DNA of 5,819 nucleotides from Campylobacterota bacterium (GCA_013153675.1 JAADEA010000007.1:1-5819); one strand, 5' to 3'. Positions 1 to 5,809 are shown, counted from the first letter of the stretch. The notes: generated by a model not told the origin, from the letters alone. A program made the numbers and translations.

Positions 1-9
1 TTAAGTTTT

Positions 10-15
10 TATACT
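10..15 (+). promoter_or_regulatory. Possible -10 box for rho-murI
   Basis: TATACT lies in a very A/T-rich stretch 37 bases before the rho start, which would give a leader of about 30 bases. It sits between short inverted arms TTAAG (1-5) and CTTAA (14-18). There is no recognisable -35, which is normal for Campylobacterota sigma-70 promoters. The window edge cuts the region, so a promoter further upstream or read-through from an earlier gene cannot be excluded. Confidence 0.3.
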
Positions 16-51
16 TAAATATATCTTCAAATTAAAAAAAGTAGAGGATAG

Positions 52-1401
52 ATGAGCGAGACAAAGCAGCAAAATAAACAGAGTAATCAAAATCAAAACA
101 ACAACCAAAAGAAACAACATCAAAGAACTCATATACCAGTAGAGGGCTATAAGATAGAAGATCTCCAACAAATGCCAATTGAAGAGCTCTTAGAAATTGC
201 AAAAGAGCTAAAAATAGATAATCCAAATGAGTTCCAAAGAAAAGATTTAATCTTTGAGATATTAAAATCACAAGTATCTCAAGGCGGATATATTCTATAT
301 ACTGGCATTTTAGAAATCACAAATGAGGGGTATGGTTTTTTAAGATCAATTGATGGCAATTTCGCCAACTCTACAAATGATACATATGTAAGTGCTACAC
401 AAATTAAAAGATTTGCCTTAAGAAATGGAGATATTGTTACTGGACAAGTTAGACCGCCAAAAGACCAAGAGAAATATTACGCTCTCTTAAAGATAGAGGC
501 AATTAACTATATGTCACCTGAGAGCTCTAAATCAAGACCTCTATTTGATAACCTAACACCTCTATACCCAAATGAAAAGTTAAAATTAGAATATAATCCA
601 GTTAAATTAACAGGTAGAGTAGTAGATCTATTTGCTCCAATAGGAAAAGGTCAAAGAGCTCTTATTGTAGCGCCCCCAAGAACAGGAAAGACTGAACTTT
701 TAAAAGAGATAGCTCACGGTATTACTCACAATAATCCAGAAATTGCTCTAATGGTTCTATTAGTAGATGAACGTCCAGAAGAGGTAACAGATATGCAGCG
801 CTCAGTAAAAGGGGAAGTATATGCCTCTACTTTTGATATGCCTGCACAAAATCATGTAAGAACTGCTCAAATGGTAATAGAAAGAGCAAAAAGAAGAGTA
901 GAGCTTGGACAAGATGTAGTAATCTTATTAGACTCTATTACACGTCTTGCAAGAGCCTACAATACTGTAACCCCAAGTTCTGGTAAAGTATTATCTGGAG
1001 GAGTTGATGCAAATGCTTTGCATAAACCAAAAAGATTTTTTGGAGCAGCAAGAAATATAGAAAATGGTGGAAGTCTTACTATTATAGCTACTGCTCTTAT
1101 TGAAACAGGCAGTAGAATGGATGAAGTTATCTTCGAAGAATTTAAGGGGACAGGAAACGCAGAGGTTGTATTAAGCAGAAATATAGCAGAAAGAAGAATA
1201 TATCCAGCAATTGATATCTCTAAATCTGGTACAAGAAAAGAAGAGCTATTAAATGACCCAGAAACTCTTCAAAAAGTATGGGCAATTAGAAATGTAATGC
1301 AAGAGATGGATGAAGTTGAAGCTCTAAAATTTTTATATAGCAAAATGTTAAAGACTAAAAATAATGAAGAGTTTCTCTCTTTAATGAATGAAGGGGCATA
1401 A
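52..1401 (+). CDS. rho: Transcription termination factor Rho
   Basis: Rho is a hexameric RNA helicase that loads on C-rich, G-poor nascent RNA and uses ATP to pull it from RNA polymerase in the cytoplasm. At 449 residues it has the usual family length plus a short tail. Domains in order: a low-complexity N/Q-rich tail (about 5-24); Rho N-terminal helical domain (about 33-75); cold-shock/OB RNA-binding domain (about 78-155) with the RNP1-like YGFLRS at 94-99; and the RecA-like ATPase. Visible motifs are Walker [16 protein letters not shown] (200-214, K213), the catalytic-glutamate segment VDERPEE (E240), Walker B ILLDS (D294), the Q-loop VLSGGVDA (313-320), and FKGTGN followed by the arginine-finger region LSRNIAERR (R376). 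All key residues are present. The ATG is preceded by AGAGGA at 43-48. MurI follows after three bases. Identity is certain; only the role of the tail is open. Confidence 0.99.
   Translation: MSETKQQNKQSNQNQNNNQKKQHQRTHIPVEGYKIEDLQQMPIEELLEIAKELKIDNPNEFQRKDLIFEILKSQVSQGGYILYTGILEITNEGYGFLRSIDGNFANSTNDTYVSATQIKRFALRNGDIVTGQVRPPKDQEKYYALLKIEAINYMSPESSKSRPLFDNLTPLYPNEKLKLEYNPVKLTGRVVDLFAPIGKGQRALIVAPPRTGKTELLKEIAHGITHNNPEIALMVLLVDERPEEVTDMQRSVKGEVYASTFDMPAQNHVRTAQMVIERAKRRVELGQDVVILLDSITRLARAYNTVTPSSGKVLSGGVDANALHKPKRFFGAARNIENGGSLTIIATALIETGSRMDEVIFEEFKGTGNAEVVLSRNIAERRIYPAIDISKSGTRKEELLNDPETLQKVWAIRNVMQEMDEVEALKFLYSKMLKTKNNEEFLSLMNEGA
1391..1396 (+). promoter_or_regulatory. Ribosome binding site that fixes the TTG start of murI
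   Basis: AAGGGG lies inside the last codons of rho, eight bases before the TTG at 1405. It supports a non-ATG start for murI and points to translation of murI by ribosomes arriving from rho. Confidence 0.6.
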
Positions 1402-1404
1402 TAT

Positions 1405-2187
1405 TTGCAAATTGGGCTCTTTGACTCAGGAGTTGGTGGATTAACTATACTCTCTTCTATTATAAAAAGACTTCCAAAATATAATATCTACTATGTAGCA
1501 GATAACAAATATGCCCCTTATGGGGAAAAAGATAGAGAGTTTATTAAAGAGAGATCATTTAAAATTGCCTCTTATTTAATTAAAAATTTCGATATAAAAA
1601 TATTAGTAGTAGCATGCAATAGTGCAACATCTGCTGCAATTGAAGATTTAAGAAAAGAATTTAGTTCAATTAGTATTGTTGGAGTAGAGCCAGGAATAAA
1701 ACCAGCTATTGAGGTAACTAAAAGCAAAAATATAGCAATTATGGCAACTCCTGCCACATTAAATGGAACAAAATATAAAAAACTATCAAAAAAAATTTTA
1801 AAAGATAAAGATATAAATCTAATAGAACAGCCTTGTCCAAATTTAGCAAAACTTATTGAAGATGGAAAAGCCTCTTCAAAAGAGACAAAAGAGTTATTAA
1901 AAAAGTGGCTAACTCCAATGAAAGAGAAAAAAGTAGATACAATTGTTTTAGGATGTACCCACTACCCCCTTATCTCAAAGGAGATAGAAAATTTTTTTGA
2001 CTATCCAATTCAATTAATAGAAACAGGAGATGCAATAGCAAAAAGAGTTTTAGAGATATCTAAACAAAAGGGGCTAAAAGCCCCATCTCATAACTCTATA
2101 AATATATTCTCTACTGCCTTTTTATCTAATCAAATAATAAAAAATATTCTAAAAATCAATATCCCAGCTAAAGTAATCTCAATTTAA
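1405..2187 (+). CDS. murI: Glutamate racemase
   Basis: This enzyme interconverts L- and D-glutamate without a cofactor and supplies D-Glu for peptidoglycan precursors in the cytoplasm. At 260 residues it has the normal family length. It shows the N-terminal DSGVGGLT motif (D7-T14), YAPYG (36-40), the first catalytic cysteine in ACNSAT (C71) and the second in LGCTHYPL (C184, H186). The first cysteine box reads CNSAT where CNTA is more usual, a mild variation. The start is TTG: the frame carries the rho stop TAA, one TAT codon and then TTG, and the next in-frame methionine is residue 113, after the first catalytic site, so no ATG start is possible. It is in the same frame as rho, three bases after it, and is almost certainly co-transcribed and translationally coupled. 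The same rho-murI adjacency is known in Helicobacter pylori. Its 3' end faces the cytochrome gene with four bases between the stops. Confidence 0.97.
   Translation: MQIGLFDSGVGGLTILSSIIKRLPKYNIYYVADNKYAPYGEKDREFIKERSFKIASYLIKNFDIKILVVACNSATSAAIEDLRKEFSSISIVGVEPGIKPAIEVTKSKNIAIMATPATLNGTKYKKLSKKILKDKDINLIEQPCPNLAKLIEDGKASSKETKELLKKWLTPMKEKKVDTIVLGCTHYPLISKEIENFFDYPIQLIETGDAIAKRVLEISKQKGLKAPSHNSINIFSTAFLSNQIIKNILKINIPAKVISI
2061..2084 (-). terminator. Intrinsic terminator of the cytochrome gene, inside murI
   Basis: Read on the minus strand, GGGGCT-TTT-AGCCCC forms a perfect six-pair stem (five of the six pairs are G-C) at 2084-2070, followed at once by TTTTGTTTA (2069-2061). This is the classic stem plus U-tract arrangement and lies about 108 bases past the cytochrome stop. 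On the plus strand the same hairpin has no U-tract (it is followed by ATCTCA), so it should act only on minus-strand transcripts. The three-base loop is tight but acceptable. Confidence 0.65.
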
Positions 2188-2275
2188 AATCTTATTTACT
2201 ATTTTCCAATAACTCCTTTTCTCTTTTGCACCCTCTCTTTTTCTCTTGCTCCATCATTCCTCTCATTCCTCTAAA
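2188..2275 (+). terminator. Candidate Rho-dependent termination (rut-like) region after rho-murI
   Basis: No plus-strand hairpin with a U-tract is visible after the murI stop. Instead the plus-strand RNA would be strikingly C-rich and G-poor: by my count 2191-2270 holds 27 C and only 2 G, with many regularly spaced YC dimers. That is the composition Rho recognises. The stretch is antisense to the Lys/Arg/Glu-rich end of the cytochrome gene, so codon composition explains part of the bias. The terminator role is inferred. Confidence 0.35.
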
Positions 2276-2641
2276 GTTTTTTGGAGGATAGTTATCATAT
2301 AGCCATTTTGCTATCTCTTCTAACTCCTCTTTTGTAACCACTCCTTTTAAAGATGGCATTAGACCAAACTGTTTAATTCTTTGAGGCATACATACAGCTT
2401 TATCTTTTGATGGATTTTGAACATAATCTACGATAAACTTAACTGCTTCATCTTTATTTTTATATTTCATCTTAACATGTCTCATAACTCCCATAATAGC
2501 AGGAGCTTTTATTTTAGAAATATCTTTTGGCATAGTTGTAGCATGACATCCACTACACTTTGCCTCAAAAAGCTCCTTTGGACTCTCTGATGCCATAATT
2601 GCTAAAGTAACTATTAATAATCCGCCAATTATCTTTTTCAC
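2192..2641 (-). CDS. Periplasmic monoheme cytochrome c (class I-like)
   Basis: This is a 149-residue exported haem protein, a probable electron carrier in the periplasm. An N-terminal signal peptide is clear: MKKIIGG followed by a hydrophobic run to about residue 17, with likely cleavage at AIMA/SES. The haem-binding CSGCH is at C29, C32, H33. The distal ligand is probably M95 in FGLMPSL, with M85 in CMPQR a less likely alternative. An Ala-Pro segment (47-48) and the helix EELEEIAKWLYDNYP (105-119) fit a c-type cytochrome fold. Two further cysteines (C84, C138) lie outside the haem motif. After residue 120 comes a charged Lys/Arg/Glu-rich tail not expected in a minimal cytochrome c. The start is GTG (2641-2639), chosen because AAAAGGAGA ends five bases upstream and the signal peptide begins there. 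The gene is transcribed alone, convergent with murI and divergent from rnz. Redox partner and exact role cannot be told from sequence. Confidence 0.92.
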   Translation of the reverse strand: MKKIIGGLLIVTLAIMASESPKELFEAKCSGCHATTMPKDISKIKAPAIMGVMRHVKMKYKNKDEAVKFIVDYVQNPSKDKAVCMPQRIKQFGLMPSLKGVVTKEELEEIAKWLYDNYPPKNFRGMRGMMEQEKKRGCKREKELLENSK

Positions 2642-2687
2642 TTTATCTCCTTTTATTATTTTTAATGATTATTCCTAAGAAAAATAA

Positions 2688-2693
2688 ACTATA
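2688..2693 (-). promoter_or_regulatory. Possible -10 box for the cytochrome gene
   Basis: TATAGT on the minus strand lies about 47 bases before the GTG and would give a leader of about 40 bases. It sits in an A/T-rich region without a clear -35. Further upstream on the same strand TATACT and another TATAGT also occur, so the choice is uncertain. Confidence 0.3.
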
Positions 2694-2730
2694 TCTAAAC
2701 CAATTAAAATTTATCTTAGTATAAAAAAAC

Positions 2731-2736
2731 TATAAT
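2731..2736 (+). promoter_or_regulatory. Candidate -10 box (distal) for rnz-pit
   Basis: A perfect TATAAT follows a poly-A run in the divergent intergenic region. A transcript starting about position 2743 would include the AAAAGAGG ribosome binding site at 2753-2760 and the short upstream ORF at 2765-2830 before rnz. There is no clear -35, which is common in this phylum. Confidence 0.45.
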
Positions 2737-2760
2737 ACTCCAACTATTTATCAAAAGAGG

Positions 2761-2766
2761 TATAAT
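2761..2766 (+). promoter_or_regulatory. Candidate -10 box (proximal) for rnz-pit
   Basis: A second perfect TATAAT occurs exactly 30 bases after the first. A transcript from here would start about 2773 and lack the upstream ORF, leaving a leader of about 39 bases with no evident Shine-Dalgarno before rnz. The final AT of the box is also part of the upstream ORF's ATG, so box and ORF cannot both be used on the same transcript. Confidence 0.35.
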
Positions 2767-2830
2767 GATTACCCTCAAAAATATTGAAAATCTTTTACAG
2801 CTATTAATAATATGGAAATTATATTTTTAG
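2765..2830 (+). CDS. Possible 21-residue leader peptide overlapping the rnz start
   Basis: An ATG four bases after AAAAGAGG opens a 21-codon frame starting MITLKNIENLL and ending WKLYF before TAG at 2828. It overlaps the first 19 bases of rnz in another frame. Its ribosome site is much better than that of rnz, whose ATG has only CTATTAATAAT in front. A translated leader could therefore deliver ribosomes that restart at the rnz ATG. The peptide is hydrophobic/basic with no recognised family. It may equally be a chance ORF if transcription starts at the proximal TATAAT. Confidence 0.3.
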   Translation: MITLKNIENLLQLLIIWKLYF

Positions 2831-3777
2831 GCACAGCCGCTGGAAAGCCAACATTAGAGAGAAATCCATCAGCTTTGGCTATAAAGTTTGAACAAGATAG
2901 CAAATGGTCTTTATTTGATTGTGCAGAAGCTACTCAACACCAAATTATGAAAAGCCCCCTATCAATTAGTAAAATAGACAAAATCTTTATTACCCATCTT
3001 CATGGAGACCATTTTTTTGGACTATTAGGCATTCTTAGCACACGAAAAATGGAAGAAATCAACTCCAAACTCACAATTTTTGCCCCAAAAGGAATAAAAG
3101 AGTTTTTAGAAACTACTGCTAAAATATCTCAAATAGACCTAAGTAATATAGATATAATTGAAATTAATAAAGAAGATACCTACTCCTTAGATAACTTTGA
3201 TATAGAAGTAGTAGAACTATCTCATAGTATAGATAGTTTTGCTTTTATAATAAAAGAGCATCAAAAAGCTCCTAAATTAAATGTAGAAAAATTAAAAGAG
3301 CATAATATACCCCCATCTCCAATATACTCTAAAATAAAAACTCAAGAAAAAGTCATTTTAGATGATAATAGAGTAATTTATTCAAAAGAGTTTCTCCTCC
3401 CTCCTCCTAAACCAAGGAAGATAATAGTAGCAGGAGATAATGATAATCCATATTTGCTCTATGAACATATGAAAAATGCAGATCTTTTAATTCATGAAGC
3501 CACCTATACTCAAGAAGTATTTGATCTACTTACTAAAAAACAAAGACATACTACCGCTAAATCTTTAGCATTAGCAGCAAATAAAGCTAACTTAAAAAAT
3601 CTTATAGCCACTCATATTAGTGGTAGATATACTCTAAAAGAGAAAAAAAACTCAAAACATATATCTCAAATTGAAAATGAACTAAAAAACCACTTTAAAG
3701 GAGTATGCTTTGTAGCCAAAGATTTTGATAAATATTATTTAACCAAAGAGGGTAAACTTATAAAAGACAAAACCTAA
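2812..3777 (+). CDS. rnz: Ribonuclease Z (tRNA 3' endonuclease, metallo-beta-lactamase fold)
   Basis: RNase Z is a zinc-dependent endonuclease that cuts the 3' trailer from precursor tRNAs in the cytoplasm. At 321 residues it is near the usual 305-310. Family motifs are present in order: FLGTAAGKPTLERNPSAL (5-22), THLHGDH (H62, H64, D66, H67), LSHS (H138), AGDN (D209), IHEATY (H228, E229), RHTTAKSLA (H246) and ATHISGRY (H268). These supply the two-zinc site and the proton shuttle. The tRNA-binding arm (about 150-207) keeps the outline NIPPSPIYSKIK, but the usual Gly-Pro reads Ser-Pro and the whole arm lacks glycine. The start is forced: an in-frame TGA at 2785 leaves no other ATG, and residue 2 begins the family's first strand. 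No good Shine-Dalgarno precedes it. The transporter gene follows after 22 bases, so the two are probably one transcript. A different MBL nuclease is possible but less likely. Confidence 0.92.
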   Translation: MEIIFLGTAAGKPTLERNPSALAIKFEQDSKWSLFDCAEATQHQIMKSPLSISKIDKIFITHLHGDHFFGLLGILSTRKMEEINSKLTIFAPKGIKEFLETTAKISQIDLSNIDIIEINKEDTYSLDNFDIEVVELSHSIDSFAFIIKEHQKAPKLNVEKLKEHNIPPSPIYSKIKTQEKVILDDNRVIYSKEFLLPPPKPRKIIVAGDNDNPYLLYEHMKNADLLIHEATYTQEVFDLLTKKQRHTTAKSLALAANKANLKNLIATHISGRYTLKEKKNSKHISQIENELKNHFKGVCFVAKDFDKYYLTKEGKLIKDKT

Positions 3778-3799
3778 AAATCTCAAAAAGGATTTATTT

Positions 3800-5419
3800 A
3801 TGGATCTAAAATCTTATCCTGATGTAAAGAGGGCACGAAAATTTGATCTTAAAGATGTAGGAAGATTGCTTATCTCTTTGCTATTTATATTAGGTATTAT
3901 GATATATACCTCTATTAGTTCATCTGGTCTTGAACATAATACTCTATTAATTGTAGCCTCTATATTTGGTGCTTATATGGCTATGAATATTGGCGCAAAT
4001 GATGTAGCTAATAATGTAGGACCAGCAGTAGGAGCTGGAGCATTAAGTCTATTTAGTGCAATTATTATTGCCGCTATATTTGAAGCAATGGGAGCATTAA
4101 TTGCTGGAGGTGATGTAGTAGGAACAATTAAAAAGGGAATTATTGATCCATCTTTAATAGCAAATACTCAAACTTTTATTTGGATTATGATGGCAGCTCT
4201 ATTAGCTGGAGCTATATGGTTAAATCTTGCTACTGCAATGGGAGCACCTGTATCTACAACCCACTCAATTGTAGGTGGAGTAATGGGAGCTGGAATTGCA
4301 GCAGCTGGATTTTCTATTGTATCTTGGGGAACAATGGGTAAAATTGCAGCCTCTTGGGTTATATCTCCTATTTTAGGTGGAATTATTGCAGCTACCTTTT
4401 TATATGCCATAAAAAAAACCATTCTCTTTAAAGAGGATAAATTGGCTGCTGCAAAAAAATGGATACCTATTTATATCTCTGTAATGTCATGGGCATTTTT
4501 AACCTATCTTGCTCTAAAAGGTTTAAAACATCTTATAAAAATTCAAATCTTACCAGCTCTTGGAATTGGATTGATAGGAGCTATTATTATATATTTTATT
4601 GTAAAGCCTCTTATTATTAAACAAGCATCCCAACTTGAAAATACAAGAGCATCTATTAATAGTATGTTTACAATACCTCTTATATTCTCAGCAGCTCTAT
4701 TAAGTTTTGCTCATGGTGCAAATGATGTAGCAAATGCTGTTGGACCTCTTGCTGGAATTAGTGATGCTATTATGAGCGGCTCTATATCTAAAAAAGCATC
4801 TATTCCTCTATGGGTTATGATGGTTGGAGCACTTGGTATCTCATTAGGACTTGCTCTATATGGTCCAAAACTTATTAAAAAAGTAGGTCATGAAATTACA
4901 GAACTTGACCAAGCAAGAGGATTTTGCGTAGCATTAGCAGCTGCAATTACTGTAATTATAGCTTCATGGCTTGGGCTTCCTGTAAGTTCTACTCATATTG
5001 CAGTTGGAGGAATCTTTGGTGTAGGATTTTTAAGAGAATATCTAATGAAATTAGATAAGAAAAAAGATGAATTAATGGAAGAGATAAAAGAGATCCACCT
5101 TGATGCTGAAATGGAAAAATTAAAAGAGTATGAAAGAGCACTTGAATCTTTAGGACCTCTTAAAAAAGCAGACCCTTTTGTAGTAAAAACTTTAATAGAA
5201 AAAATAAATCAAGAAAAACATATAATTGCAAAAATTGTAGATGGAGAGGTAAAATTAACAAAAATAGAGAAAAAAGCCCTAAAAGCAGTAAAAAAATATG
5301 AGCTTGTTAAAAGAAGCGCTCTTAAAATGATAGTTGCAGCATGGCTTATTACTGTTCCAGCTGCTGCAGTTCTTGCGGCTATGTTTTACTATATGATAAG
5401 AGGAATTTTACTTCCTTAA
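3800..5419 (+). CDS. PiT-family inorganic phosphate transporter
   Basis: This inner-membrane permease imports inorganic phosphate (usually as a metal-phosphate or with cation symport). It has 539 residues and about 12-13 predicted membrane segments. The family's internal duplication is plain: GANDVANNVGP (65-75) matches GANDVANAVGP (307-317), and PVSTTHSIVGG (150-160) matches PVSSTHIAVGG (394-404). A basic N-terminus (1-20) precedes the first segment (about 21-38). Between the segment ending near GVGFLRE (413) and the last one (about 508-533, AAWLITVPAAAVLAAM) lies a charged, helical, probably cytoplasmic insertion of roughly 95 residues. The ATG has AAAAAGGA at 3785-3792, seven bases upstream. 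It lies 22 bases after rnz in the same direction and ends in a hairpin overlapping its stop. No PhoU/DUF47-like regulator gene, a common partner of PiT genes, is present next to it. The ion coupled to uptake cannot be read from sequence. Confidence 0.95.
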   Translation: MDLKSYPDVKRARKFDLKDVGRLLISLLFILGIMIYTSISSSGLEHNTLLIVASIFGAYMAMNIGANDVANNVGPAVGAGALSLFSAIIIAAIFEAMGALIAGGDVVGTIKKGIIDPSLIANTQTFIWIMMAALLAGAIWLNLATAMGAPVSTTHSIVGGVMGAGIAAAGFSIVSWGTMGKIAASWVISPILGGIIAATFLYAIKKTILFKEDKLAAAKKWIPIYISVMSWAFLTYLALKGLKHLIKIQILPALGIGLIGAIIIYFIVKPLIIKQASQLENTRASINSMFTIPLIFSAALLSFAHGANDVANAVGPLAGISDAIMSGSISKKASIPLWVMMVGALGISLGLALYGPKLIKKVGHEITELDQARGFCVALAAAITVIIASWLGLPVSSTHIAVGGIFGVGFLREYLMKLDKKKDELMEEIKEIHLDAEMEKLKEYERALESLGPLKKADPFVVKTLIEKINQEKHIIAKIVDGEVKLTKIEKKALKAVKKYELVKRSALKMIVAAWLITVPAAAVLAAMFYYMIRGILLP

Positions 5420-5429
5420 TTCCTCTTTT
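5398..5429 (+). terminator. Intrinsic terminator overlapping the end of the phosphate transporter gene
   Basis: A perfect ten-pair stem, AAGAGGAATT (5398-5407) with AATTCCTCTT (5418-5427), closes a ten-base loop and runs into TTTTC (5426-5430). The left arm encodes the last codons of the transporter and the stop TAA (5417-5419) is at the start of the right arm. The stem is fairly A/T-rich and the T-run short, so strength is uncertain. On the minus strand no T-run follows, so it should serve only rnz-pit. Confidence 0.55.
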
Positions 5430-5572
5430 CTAAACTCTCTAAATACTAAAGTAAAATCAAATACCTACTATATTAAATAGGCTTAAACAACTTTATATAT
5501 TAAATTCTACAAAACAAGACTCTAATTTTAGAAGCTTTGTCCCCTTTAAGCCAAATTTTACTTTACAACTTC
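5420..5572. other. Intergenic stretch without a gene; possible decayed coding sequence
   Basis: No plus-strand ORF of note and no RNA gene is visible. On the minus strand, just after the short ORF that ends at 5573, two short open stretches appear in different frames: one reading WLKGDKASKIRVLFCRI, and one reading FDFTLVFREFRKEELRK before a stop at 5408-5410. The residue make-up resembles this genome's real proteins, so this may be the decayed remainder of a gene, but random A/T-rich sequence could look the same. Confidence 0.25.
5447..5565. repeat. Nested inverted repeats downstream of the transporter
   Basis: An outer 11-base arm TAAAGTAAAAT (5447-5457) pairs with ATTTTACTTTA (5555-5565). 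Inside it GGCTTAAA (5480-5487) pairs with TTTAAGCC (5545-5552). The arms are in nested order, so one long imperfect hairpin with a 22-base bulge on the left and a 57-base loop is possible. Arms of this length are not rare by chance in such A/T-rich DNA, so a function is unproven. Confidence 0.35.
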
Positions 5573-5719
5573 CTACTTAAAAACACTTTTTATTTTTTTA
5601 CATTCTTTTTCAAACTCTATTAAATTTTTATCTTTAACCTCTATACTCTCTTTAAAATAGATCAAAACTCTATATTTTTGTAGCCAATTTGAAGATGCAA
5701 GAAAAATTTTTATATTCAT
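5573..5719 (-). CDS. Short ORF, 48 residues, unknown function (possible gene fragment)
   Basis: This reading frame starts at ATG (5719-5717) and ends with TAG (5575-5573). It begins MNIKIFLASSNWLQKYRVLIYF and ends in a charged stretch, EFEKECKKIKSVFK. Its ribosome site is unusually rich, AAAGAGGGGGAGG ending two bases before the ATG, and a TATAAT lies about 68 bases upstream. There is no signal peptide or clear membrane segment and I recognise no family. Two views fit: a genuine small protein, or the surviving 5' end of a longer gene whose remainder has decayed across 5572-5408. The good start signals favour that a gene began here at some time. Confidence 0.4.
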   Translation of the reverse strand: MNIKIFLASSNWLQKYRVLIYFKESIEVKDKNLIEFEKECKKIKSVFK

Positions 5720-5786
5720 TGCCTCCCCCTCTTTAAACTCAAAAATAAATAGACAAAACTAACCTATCTCTTAATTATTTTAGATT

Positions 5787-5792
5787 ATTATA
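5787..5792 (-). promoter_or_regulatory. Possible -10 box for the short minus-strand ORF
   Basis: TATAAT on the minus strand is set in TTGCTATATAATAATC. Transcription would start about 5780 and give a leader of about 60 bases before the 48-residue ORF. The same A/T block could also drive plus-strand transcription toward the gene that seems to begin at the right edge. Confidence 0.35.
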
Positions 5793-5803
5793 TAGCAAAA
5801 ATT

Positions 5804-5809
5804 AAAGGA
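5804..5809 (+). promoter_or_regulatory. Probable ribosome binding site of a gene starting at the right edge
   Basis: AAAGGA lies eight bases before the AT that ends the window at 5818-5819. If the next base is G, this is an ATG start with ideal spacing. Nothing of the protein is visible. Confidence 0.4.

Noticed and set aside
32..271. 79-codon open frame on the minus strand opposite the start of rho
   Set aside because: It lies wholly opposite rho coding sequence and its leader, shows no family motif, and its hydrophobic make-up mirrors the A-rich Rho tail and helices.
1572..1757. 61-codon minus-strand open frame inside murI
   Set aside because: It is a shadow of the murI coding sequence with no convincing start signals or motif.
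2070..2084. The same hairpin as a plus-strand terminator for murI
   Set aside because: On the plus strand it lies within the coding region and is followed by ATCTCA, not a T-run.
2188..2210. Weak AAAAT...ATTTT hairpin directly after the murI stop
   Set aside because: The stem is five A-T pairs only and too weak to act as an intrinsic terminator.
2660..2680. Fur-like operator (AATGATTATTCC and its complement) before the cytochrome gene
   Set aside because: Only a half-site resembles a Fur box and the other half does not match; such words are frequent in A/T-rich DNA.
4168..4422. 84-codon minus-strand open frame inside the phosphate transporter gene
   Set aside because: It is antisense to membrane-segment codons; its Ala/Ile/Pro composition is what such codons give when reversed, and the plus-strand gene is unambiguous.
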